Origin: Planctomycetota bacterium | GTDB lineage: Bacteria > Planctomycetota > Phycisphaerae > Sedimentisphaerales > Anaerobacaceae | Assembly: GCA_022567055.1 (NCBI GenBank) | Contig: JADFHU010000307.1 | Coordinates: 1-6,784, forward strand | DNA: 6,784 nt | Direction of reading: 5' to 3' | Shown: one piece after another, positions 1 through 5,462 of the stretch | How positions within the stretch are numbered: the stretch's first letter is position 1 | Layout: each line of letters opens with the position of its first letter | Program-made: the position numbers and the translations under genes | Notes under the pieces: generated by a model | Told to the model about the DNA's origin: nothing | The model's database searches: none | Seen by the model: only the letters and a program-made list of their open reading frames with translations

Positions 1-189
1 CAACACGCCGTCAAAGCTTCTGCCCATGGCCTCGAGTTGCTCCAGTTGCGAGAACTGCGTCAGTTGCGCGGTCAAATCGCTATTGCTCATGGGATCGAGG
101 GGATTCTGATTCTGAAGCTGCGTGACGAGCAGCTTCATGTAATCCGTCTTGATGTCACTCGTTGTTGGTGATTGCAGGACTGATACCAT
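1..189 (-). CDS. flgD: Flagellar hook-capping protein FlgD, N-terminal 63 residues (cut by window edge)
   Basis: FlgD caps the growing flagellar hook and guides FlgE polymerisation outside the cell. The reading frame runs off the left edge, so only the first 63 codons are present. The translation has the family's conserved N-terminal block: DYMKLLVTQLQNQNPLDPM at residues 16-34, then an S/D-rich stretch and TQFSQLEQLEAM (about 44-55). This region carries the export signal and is the most conserved part of FlgD. The start is the ATG at 189-187. AGGA (complement of 200-203) lies 10 nt upstream, and an in-frame TAG at 204-202 rules out an earlier start. The gene diverges from the regulator at 856 and is preceded by a sigma-54 promoter. 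fliK, often found next to flgD, is not upstream here; the flanking DNA looks non-coding. Confidence 0.95.
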   Translation of the reverse strand, partial: MVSVLQSPTTSDIKTDYMKLLVTQLQNQNPLDPMSNSDLTAQLTQFSQLEQLEAMGRSFDGVL

Positions 190-243
190 GTTGATTGGAT
201 CCTATGATGAATTTGTTCATTTTGACCACATTGTTTCCCACGG

Positions 244-261
244 GGTGACAACGAGGTCACC
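244..261. promoter_or_regulatory. Perfect inverted repeat in the flgD leader
   Basis: GGTGAC-N6-GTCACC is a perfect 6-bp dyad. It lies about 11-28 nt downstream of the predicted flgD transcription start and well upstream of the ribosome binding site. It could be a protein operator or a small leader hairpin. One arm contains a copy of the GTGACA hexamer that recurs through the adjacent intergenic region. Function is not known. Confidence 0.4.
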
Positions 262-282
262 GAACTTGCGGAAAAGGGACTG

Positions 283-298
283 TGCAATCGGTGTGCCA
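283..298 (-). promoter_or_regulatory. Sigma-54 (RpoN) promoter for flgD
   Basis: The minus strand reads TGGCAC-ACCGA-TTGCA, which matches the -24/-12 consensus TGGCAC-N5-TTGCA at all fixed positions. The -24 GG is at 297-296 and the -12 GC at 285-284. The predicted transcription start is about position 272, giving a flgD leader of about 83 nt. Such promoters need an enhancer-binding AAA+ activator, and one is encoded at 856-2274. Sigma-54 control of hook genes is established in several bacteria. Confidence 0.9.
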
Positions 299-395
299 CG
301 ATCGGAGAGGTGACGTGGAACGCCTGTTCTGGGGGCCTGCGACCCTTATTCAGAAGAATCAAGTAGTGACATCGAAGCGAGTGACAGTCTATCCG

Positions 396-438
396 GGTGG
401 CAGAATTTTCCCCGGAGCCGGCAGATCTTGCCACCGGC
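396..438. promoter_or_regulatory. Overlapping inverted repeats, candidate enhancer site for the flgD promoter
   Basis: GGTGGCA (396-402) pairs with TGCCACC (429-435). Inside the same stretch, GCCGG (417-421) pairs with CCGGC (434-438), and GGCA-GATCT-TGCC (420-432) forms a tight palindrome. The block lies about 125-165 bp upstream of the predicted flgD start, the usual distance for an enhancer bound by a sigma-54 activator. No matching motif was found near the second sigma-54 promoter, so its assignment to the activator at 856 is only a guess. Confidence 0.35.
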
Positions 439-524
439 GTGACATCTTGATCGTCCCATAAATAAAACGAGGGCTCGAAGAGGCAGGATAATAACTCAGC
501 AATCAGTCATTAGACCGAACCGAC

Positions 525-590
525 TACTGATTACTGAATTACTGATTACTAACGACTGACCCACCGACCCACTGACTCATCGACCCACTG
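525..590. repeat. Short degenerate tandem repeats
   Basis: TACTGATTACT occurs twice (525-535 and 540-550) with a 15-bp period. It is followed by three GACCCAC units at 558-564, 566-572 and 582-588, the last two within perfect CGACCCACTG copies (565-574 and 581-590). The block is low in complexity and non-coding. Slippage-prone tracts like this vary between strains. Any effect on the flanking promoters is unknown. Confidence 0.7.
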
Positions 591-667
591 CGTGACACAG
601 AAGGGTCCCATAAGGATTTCTTTCCCCTTCTTGAGAAAGATTAAAGTCCGGTAATCGAGTCTCGAGG

Positions 668-696
668 TTGACCCATCTTCCCCCTGTTGATACCCT
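668..696 (+). promoter_or_regulatory. Possible sigma-70-type promoter for the activator gene
   Basis: TTGACC (668-673) lies 17 bp before TACCCT (691-696). The -35 box is a 5/6 match, but the -10 box matches only at its T, A and final T. It points toward the gene at 856 and would give a leader of about 150 nt. No sigma-54 site was found in front of this gene. Weak candidate. Confidence 0.25.
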
Positions 697-715
697 GCGG
701 CGGGTCATCCGCTGC

Positions 716-731
716 CTGTGACATGACACAG
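716..731. promoter_or_regulatory. Inverted repeat CTGTG-N6-CACAG upstream of the activator gene
   Basis: This perfect 5-bp dyad has a 6-nt spacer and overlaps two GTGACA copies (718-723 and 731-736). It sits 125-140 bp before the activator start and just downstream of the possible sigma-70 promoter, so it could be an operator. Spacing and half-sites do not match the CRP box (TGTGA-N6-TCACA). Confidence 0.3.
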
Positions 732-855
732 TGACATTATCGGGTAGTCCAATAAAATTATTAAAGTTGCCCATTCTTCTGAGTCGATGTCTGCCTTAGT
801 CACGCTAGAAGCGCCACATGAACAACCCCCTAGGAAATAGACAAACGCCGACACG

Positions 856-2274
856 ATGAGCCTCCTACAGCGAACATTGGTCGTTAGCAAGAAGCATCAG
901 ATGCAACAGTTGGCCCAAGAGGTCAGCCGGCACATTTTTATGGCCGACGATCTCGGTGAGGCCGTGGACTTGGTCGGCAGCATTGATCCGGATCTGGTGG
1001 TCTTTGACGAAGTTTTCACACCGGAGCACGTCGAAGCGTTCTTGAACAGGACCGATAACACCGAACGGCCCGTGTCAGTGGTCGTGGTGGGGGACACCGG
1101 CGCGTCCGACCGGTTTGACGCGATGGGTGTGTACCGGTGCCTGGAGGATAGTGAGCAACTGAAACGCATCGCGCAGGAAATCTCAACCAGAACAGATGAG
1201 CCGGTAGGCGACGCATCGACGAGCCGGTACTTCTGGGATCCTTTTGCGGCCTCCATCCCCGTCGTGGGTAAGAGTGCGGCCATGTGCGACGAGTTGCGGA
1301 TGATCAAGCTGGTGGCAAACAGCCAGTGCAACCCGGTCTTGATCGTCGGTGAGACCGGCACCGGTAAGGAGCTGGCGGCTCGTTCTGTGCACCAGGTGCG
1401 TCATCCCCACGAAGTGTTTGTGGCTGTCAACTGTGCCGCCTTGACCGCGGGTCTGCTGGAAAGCGAGTTGTTCGGTCATGTGAAGGGGGCTTTCACCGGG
1501 GCGGACCATGACAAAGTGGGCCTCTTTGAGCTGGCAGGTTCCGGGACAATTTTTTTGGATGAGGTCAGTGAAATGCCCCTGGATCTGCAGGCAAAGCTTT
1601 TGCGAGTCCTGCAGGAGAAGACCTATCGGCGGGTTGGAGGTGTTGGAGACCTCCAATGCCGTGGGACCATCGTTGCCTCGAGTAATCGAAATCTGAAAGA
1701 GGAGCTGGACGGCGGCCGTTTTCGACGTGACCTGTACTATCGCCTGAGCGTCTGCCCCATCGTGCTGGCGCCGCTACGATCTTCGCGTAGACGAGACGAT
1801 ATTCTGCTGTTGGCGGAATACTTTCTGAGACATTCGGATATCTGCCCCCCGAAGCAGGGCAAGATTCGATCCTTGACCCGATTGGCCTCCGAGGCCCTGA
1901 AGAGACACGATTGGCCTGGAAATGTGCGTGAGCTTCGCAATGTCATCGATCGCGCTATTTTGCTGGAAACGACCGACAAGGTGGGGCTCAGTAGCATCGT
2001 GATCGACCCCGAGGCGAAAGAACACCACGGCCAAGTGGGCATGTTTGCCAACGAAACGAAGGACTTCTCGCTCTCCAAGGCGGAGCGCGAACTGATCGCC
2101 CGTGCCCTCAACAAGACGGGATGGCAGAAAACACAGGCCGCCTCGCTGCTCGGTATTACGCGAACGACACTCTACGCCAAGGTGAAACAGTACAACATCG
2201 AGCGAGAGGGCGGACCTGCTGTTCAAACACGCGTGATGGCCCCCGACCGCGATTCCCAAGCTGTTCTCGGTTAG
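856..2274 (+). CDS. Sigma-54-dependent enhancer-binding transcriptional activator with degenerate receiver (FleQ/FlrA-like)
   Basis: This 472-aa NtrC-family activator uses ATP hydrolysis to open sigma-54 promoter complexes. Residues 7-109 resemble a receiver fold. An Asp is kept at the phosphoacceptor position (D51 in DLVVFDEV), but the acidic pair after strand 1 (VVSKKH, 9-14) and the strand-5 Lys are missing, so normal phosphorylation is doubtful. The AAA+ core is complete: Walker A GETGTGKE (165-172), sigma-54 contact loop GAFTGA (211-216), Walker B TIFLDE (231-236), sensor I region ASSNRNL (274-280), arginine-finger region FRRDLYYRL (289-297) and sensor II WPGNVREL (353-360). A Fis-type HTH spans about 424-446 (KTQAASLLGITRTTLYAKV), followed by an unusual 26-residue tail. 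The ATG at 856 has only a distant AGGA (832-835, 20 nt upstream), which suggests weak translation. Its place between two sigma-54 promoters suggests it controls both. FleQ and FlrA share this architecture, but orthology is not shown. Confidence 0.93.
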   Translation: MSLLQRTLVVSKKHQMQQLAQEVSRHIFMADDLGEAVDLVGSIDPDLVVFDEVFTPEHVEAFLNRTDNTERPVSVVVVGDTGASDRFDAMGVYRCLEDSEQLKRIAQEISTRTDEPVGDASTSRYFWDPFAASIPVVGKSAAMCDELRMIKLVANSQCNPVLIVGETGTGKELAARSVHQVRHPHEVFVAVNCAALTAGLLESELFGHVKGAFTGADHDKVGLFELAGSGTIFLDEVSEMPLDLQAKLLRVLQEKTYRRVGGVGDLQCRGTIVASSNRNLKEELDGGRFRRDLYYRLSVCPIVLAPLRSSRRRDDILLLAEYFLRHSDICPPKQGKIRSLTRLASEALKRHDWPGNVRELRNVIDRAILLETTDKVGLSSIVIDPEAKEHHGQVGMFANETKDFSLSKAERELIARALNKTGWQKTQAASLLGITRTTLYAKVKQYNIEREGGPAVQTRVMAPDRDSQAVLG

Positions 2275-2349
2275 GCCCCACCAAAGATCTCTCAGGGGTC
2301 CCGTCGGCGTTCATGCGCCTGCACTTTTCGGGGCGCCCTCTTTCAAGAA

Positions 2350-2536
2350 CCCAATTCTTGGCTTGGTTCACAAGAGTGTGCATATGGGCAATAGTCCGTC
2401 TGAACTGTTTTCGTGCTCGTGCTCAGCGAAGCGGTACTCGTACTCGTAATCGAGACCGCCGAGAAGCCGATTACGAGCACGAATGCGATTCCTACGTCGA
2501 GTCGTGTAACCCAGAATTGAACCGGGCCCAATTCTT
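2350..2536. repeat. Repeat-bounded intergenic element, possible dispersed or MITE-like sequence
   Basis: The direct repeat CCCAATTCTT occurs at 2350-2359 and 2527-2536, and both copies are part of local dyads. AAGAA-CCCAA-TTCTT lies at 2345-2359. AGAATTG (2513-2519) pairs with CAATTCT (2529-2535). Between them sits the CTCGTA-rich palindromic block. The bounded arrangement suggests a mobile or dispersed non-coding element of about 190 bp. No transposase or clear target-site duplication is visible, and copy number cannot be judged from this window. Confidence 0.35.
2411..2486. repeat. CTCGTA/CTCGTG-rich block with long imperfect palindrome
   Basis: TCGTGCTC occurs twice in overlap (2411-2418 and 2417-2424) and GTACTCGTACTCG follows. 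CTCGTAATCG (2443-2452) then pairs perfectly with CGATTACGAG (2468-2477) across a 15-nt loop. Pairing extends outward to 2434 and 2486 with two mismatches and one G-T pair. In one minus-strand frame the block reads as a Y/E/H-rich dipeptide repeat (YEYEYRFAEHEHE). From memory, similar strings appear in spurious proteins of unrelated environmental genomes, which suggests a dispersed non-coding repeat rather than a gene. Confidence 0.65.
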
Positions 2537-2591
2537 CGTCCCGTACCCCCTCCAGCCCCACGCATCCCCTGCTGCACGCAAGAGAAACCCT

Positions 2592-2606
2592 GTCAAGTAA
2601 TTGTAC
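2592..2606. promoter_or_regulatory. FleQ-box-like sequence upstream of the second sigma-54 promoter
   Basis: GTCAAGTAATTGTAC resembles the Pseudomonas FleQ site (GTCA-N6-TGAC type): it keeps GTCAA, a 4-nt spacer and TTG, but has one extra base in the right half. It lies about 105-115 bp upstream of the predicted start, where an enhancer would be expected. True dyad symmetry is limited to CAA-N4-TTG, and no second copy was found near the flgD promoter. Speculative. Confidence 0.2.
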
Positions 2607-2682
2607 GGCCGGGTTGCTCGCTTTTGAGACGAGTCGGAAGGTGACTCAGTCATGCGACGCGTAGAGACGAGGAGGAACAAGT

Positions 2683-2698
2683 TGGCACCGTTCTTGCA
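2683..2698 (+). promoter_or_regulatory. Sigma-54 (RpoN) promoter for the TPR operon
   Basis: TGGCAC-CGTTC-TTGCA matches the -24/-12 consensus at all fixed positions. The -24 GG is at 2684-2685 and the -12 GC at 2696-2697. Predicted transcription starts near 2709, giving a leader of about 190 nt before the ATG at 2901. A perfect palindrome TGACT-C-AGTCA (2642-2652) lies about 30 bp upstream. This promoter should place the three downstream genes under an enhancer-binding activator, most simply the one encoded just upstream. Confidence 0.9.
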
Positions 2699-2771
2699 TA
2701 TACATGGGCTGCTCTAGGAAATGACGTTCAGAGTGCCTATCAAAATGAATCGTAGCACCGAAAACGAGCGT

Positions 2772-2847
2772 TTCTGCGACTGGCAAGGAAGGCGAAGCAG
2801 GCCGTCCGAGGACGGTCGATGGAGCCTGACGCCGTCCAGACGCAGAA
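2772..2847 (+). ncRNA. Candidate structured 5' leader RNA (nested hairpin), no known family
   Basis: TTCTGCG-a-CTGG (2772-2783) pairs with CCAG-a-CGCAGAA (2836-2847), giving 11 pairs around one A-A mismatch. Nested inside are GGCG/CGCC (2791-2794 and 2830-2833), CAGG/CCTG (2798-2801 and 2825-2828) and CCGTC-CGAG-GACGG (2802-2815), for 24 pairs in 76 nt. CCGTCC occurs twice (2802-2807 and 2832-2837). GGACGG (2810-2815) could instead pair with the second copy, which would break the outer stem, so two exclusive folds are possible. It lies in the leader of the sigma-54 transcript, 53 nt before the start codon. It does not match the c-di-GMP (GEMM) or other riboswitch consensus sequences I know. 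There is no following T tract, so it is not an ordinary terminator. Confidence 0.4.
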
Positions 2848-2900
2848 TAAGCCGTTTGAATGCAGAGTCATTTTGCGTAGGGGCTCTTAGTAGGACCTAA

Positions 2901-5462
2901 ATGGCCGAAGAAAAACAGATGACCTTTTATCCGCCGTCCTTCAGTGACGTACCGAACATCGATCTGTTCACGACCGAGATGCCGCAACGTCCCGGCGCGG
3001 AGGACCTTTTCACAGTTCCCTTCGAGCCCCGCGGGGACGTGGGAACGGAGCAGGGGCTCGATGCCGAGCTGGACTATACGCAGGGGATGACGGCCCAGCA
3101 ATCCAAGCGGATCACGAACCGGCAAGTCCTGCTGATGGTCGGCCTGGGGATTGCTGTGGTCGCAGCTGCTTGCTTCGTCTGGGCTCTCCCGGTGAAAGAT
3201 GAAGGGCTGACGCCAGCCCAGGTTGTCGCGACGGTCCCGGCAACCTCTCCCGGACCCGGACAGGCCCAAGGGGAGCTGAGGGCTTATGGGACCCTGCCGT
3301 TACCGCAACTCCTCGCGGGCGAGAGGCCGCAAGAGGCCTTGTCCATCGGCCGGGCGGAAGGGATGTATGAGGAGCAGGACTTCTTCAATGCCTACCGCAT
3401 CTTCTACAAATTGCACGAAGGCATGCCTGACGACCGCCAATCCAGGGCCCAGAAGGCCTTTCTGCTCTATCGCTTGGCCCTCTGCCGAAAGGGCGAGGGG
3501 CAGTTATCGGACGCCGGTCGCATTCTCCGAGAGGTGGTGTCCAAGACGCAGGTCCCCTTGATTGTGTCTCTAGGACGATACCACCAGGCCCTGGCGGAAC
3601 TCCACGACGAGAACTTTTTCAAGGCCGCAAAACGGGCCCGCCAGGCATTGGCCCTCATCGATGTCGTGCAAGGCGAGCAGGTCTGGATCCAAGTCTTTAA
3701 GAGGAGTTGCGGCTTTATCGAGAATAGGGCCATGACGCTCCATGTCTTGGGTCTGCACGACGCGGACCACGGCCTTCCCCCGATGCTTTTCGACGCACCC
3801 CCGGTCCCAGATCCCTTCCTCGGTCGAGACGACGAGGCGTTTTTGACCCTGCTGCATTCGGGTCAGGATGAATACGATGAGGCCCTCCTGGCCCCGCGCA
3901 TCACGCGGGTGGACGGGTCCCTGGCGGTGCCTTCTTGGAAGATTGTGTGTCAAGGTGCCTCTGTCGGCGCCCTCATGCGACGTTTTGCGAAGAAATCAGG
4001 GTTAGATCTCGACTGGTCCTATGATGTCGAGGCCGAGATTGAACGAATCAAGCTGCCTGTCAGGGAGCGACCGATCCATTTGTATCTATCGGGTGTGACC
4101 GATGCTCAAGCGGTCGTTGCCATCGCCGGCGCCGCGGGACTCTTTGCAACGCGTGATGCAAACGATGTGGTCCACATTGCCGATCCCATGGACCAACAGT
4201 CTCTTACCGAACATCGGGAGGACCTCACGCAGTGGACTATCTCTCTGTGGCGGAATTTTATTGATACGGCCGGCGGCGAGACCGACTACCTGCCCAAGGC
4301 CCACTTCGCCCAGGCGCTGCTCTATGAGCAGACGGATCAGACCGCTGCCGCACTGCAAGAGTATTTCCAGGTTGCGAATCGTTTTGAAAGCTCTGACCTG
4401 GCCCCCTATGGCCTGCTGAACTCCAGTATGCTTAAGACCAACACGGCCGACTTTGTCGGCGCGCGGGAAGACCTTGAGACTCTCACTCAGCAGTACCCGG
4501 ATGTGGAGTTTTCAGGGAATGCCTTGATCTACTTGGCCGATGCCACACTCAAGGCAGGTCGGCCCGATGAGGCTGCCACACTATACAAGCAGGTCTATCT
4601 GCGCAAAATGTCCCCCAAATCGGTGATGGAGGTGGCATTTGGCGCGGCCTTGTGTGATTCTCTCACCCATCAACATGAAAATGCTGTACGCTGGTTTGGC
4701 AACTATTTTCGCACGACTGCCAAGAAGCCGGATGAGCAGGTCACTCAGGCCTACTTCTTGCTGGGCAAGGCGTATCTTGAACTGGGTCTCTATGACAAAG
4801 CCCAGGCGGCGCTGCTGCAAGCCCTTGAAGGAGACGTCACGGGCACGTTTTACGTGGAAGCGCTGGAGAGCTATGTACAGGCCCAGATAGTCCTGAAACA
4901 CTACGTGACGGCCCTGAGTCAACTCATCATCGAGCCCGCGTTCAAACTCTCGCGACAGGACAACAACAGGATTACGATCCTAAAGGCCCGTGTTTTCCGC
5001 CTGGTGGGAGCCTTTCCCTCTGCCATTTCCCACTTGGTCGATGGACTGAAGTATCTTCAGGAACCGCAGGAGCGCGCCCTGGCCTACGTTGAACTGGCCA
5101 CCTGCTATGAACTGGACGGCCAGTTGGACCTCGCCCGCTATCGTTATACCGAGGCCTTGAATGTCTTGGAACCGGGGCTCGAGGCCCAGAGGATGCAGTA
5201 CAAGATTGCCCATGTGACGCTTGCCATGGGTCATGCAGAAAGAGCCTTTGAACTGGGTGACCAACTTCTCAAGGGGGAACTTGACGACTCGCTTCGTCCC
5301 CAGGTGCTGGAGATGTTGGCACAGGCCCATGCCCAGCGCCGGGAATTCGGCAAGGCGGCTGAACTCATGCTGAGGCGGGCACAATGGCTGCTACCCGAAC
5401 CGAACGCGCCCCAAGCTGATCCGGTAAATGGGGGTGTGTTGGCCCCGGAGGTTGCACCATGA
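2901..5462 (+). CDS. Membrane-anchored periplasmic TPR protein with embedded STN/secretin-N0-like domain
   Basis: This 853-aa protein matches no named family that I recognise. A soluble N-terminus (1-70) ends in SKRITNR, before one membrane helix at about 75-97. The positive-inside rule then puts the N-terminus in the cytoplasm and the rest in the periplasm. A Pro/Gly/Ala linker follows (about 102-125). TPR-like helices occupy about 148-256. Residues 347-428 resemble an STN/secretin-N0 module: GALMRRFAKKSGLDLDWSY, then LYLSGVTDAQAVVAIAGAAGL and a closing DVVHIAD strand. A long TPR array fills about 464-830, with the clearest units at 613-645 (LLGKAYLELGLYDKAQAALLQAL) and 724-756. The tail is Pro-rich. 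The ATG at 2901 has AGGA (2892-2895) 5 nt upstream. It is first in a sigma-54 operon and overlaps the next gene. The likely role is a scaffold in an envelope machine, perhaps the flagellar motor; PflB-like architecture is an analogy only. Confidence 0.85.
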   Translation: MAEEKQMTFYPPSFSDVPNIDLFTTEMPQRPGAEDLFTVPFEPRGDVGTEQGLDAELDYTQGMTAQQSKRITNRQVLLMVGLGIAVVAAACFVWALPVKDEGLTPAQVVATVPATSPGPGQAQGELRAYGTLPLPQLLAGERPQEALSIGRAEGMYEEQDFFNAYRIFYKLHEGMPDDRQSRAQKAFLLYRLALCRKGEGQLSDAGRILREVVSKTQVPLIVSLGRYHQALAELHDENFFKAAKRARQALALIDVVQGEQVWIQVFKRSCGFIENRAMTLHVLGLHDADHGLPPMLFDAPPVPDPFLGRDDEAFLTLLHSGQDEYDEALLAPRITRVDGSLAVPSWKIVCQGASVGALMRRFAKKSGLDLDWSYDVEAEIERIKLPVRERPIHLYLSGVTDAQAVVAIAGAAGLFATRDANDVVHIADPMDQQSLTEHREDLTQWTISLWRNFIDTAGGETDYLPKAHFAQALLYEQTDQTAAALQEYFQVANRFESSDLAPYGLLNSSMLKTNTADFVGAREDLETLTQQYPDVEFSGNALIYLADATLKAGRPDEAATLYKQVYLRKMSPKSVMEVAFGAALCDSLTHQHENAVRWFGNYFRTTAKKPDEQVTQAYFLLGKAYLELGLYDKAQAALLQALEGDVTGTFYVEALESYVQAQIVLKHYVTALSQLIIEPAFKLSRQDNNRITILKARVFRLVGAFPSAISHLVDGLKYLQEPQERALAYVELATCYELDGQLDLARYRYTEALNVLEPGLEAQRMQYKIAHVTLAMGHAERAFELGDQLLKGELDDSLRPQVLEMLAQAHAQRREFGKAAELMLRRAQWLLPEPNAPQADPVNGGVLAPEVAP

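Larger units (their letters stand above)
299..855. other. Divergent intergenic region between flgD and the sigma-54 activator gene
   Basis: I see no convincing gene in these roughly 560 bases. The open frames are short, use codons unlike the real genes and resemble no known family. The region should hold the upstream activator sites for the flgD promoter and the promoter of the activator gene. It contains dyads at 396-435 and 716-731, short tandem repeats at 525-590 and six of the seven local GTGACA copies. It is markedly more AT-rich and simpler in sequence than the coding parts, especially at about 455-560 and 745-770. Confidence 0.6.
2275..2682. other. Intergenic region between the activator and the TPR operon
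   Basis: About 400 bases without a credible gene. A frame open at 2121-2600 is out of phase with, and overlaps, the C-terminal coding of the activator, and has no family resemblance. The region contains a palindromic CTCGTA-rich repeat block (2411-2486), a 10-bp direct repeat CCCAATTCTT (2350-2359 and 2527-2536) and small dyads. No hairpin followed by a T tract was seen after the activator stop, so the activator's terminator is not identified. Confidence 0.6.

Noticed and set aside
135..434. Minus-strand open frame of 99 codons overlapping flgD's start
   Set aside because: It runs over the consensus sigma-54 promoter and the first codons of flgD in a different frame; no recognisable domain.
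525..590. Possible CRISPR-like repeats
   Set aside because: Units are 7-11 bp with irregular, very short spacing; no palindromic repeats of 25-37 bp and no cas genes.
762..790. Sigma-28-like flagellar promoter (TAAAGTTG then GTCGATGT) before the activator gene
   Set aside because: The spacing is 2 bp too long (13 instead of 11) and the -10 element matches only partly.
897..1656. Minus-strand open frames of 154 and 157 codons inside the activator gene
   Set aside because: They are shadows of the AAA+ activator, whose motifs are all intact on the plus strand.
2275..2330. Possible rho-independent terminator after the activator (GCCCC ... GGGG)
   Set aside because: Short stem with a long loop and no T tract.
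2384..2449. Small plus-strand frame starting ATGGGCAATAG and ending in the CTCGTA repeat
   Set aside because: 21 codons, no ribosome binding site, and its second half is just the repeat; likely chance.
2343..2577. Minus-strand frames with Y/E/H-rich or S/T-rich repeats
   Set aside because: They are translations of the CTCGTA-rich palindromic repeat, not credible proteins.
2121..2600. Plus-strand open frame of 159 codons across the activator's 3' end
   Set aside because: It overlaps the HTH coding of the activator in another frame, crosses the repeat block, and has Arg/Ser/Cys-rich composition with no family resemblance.
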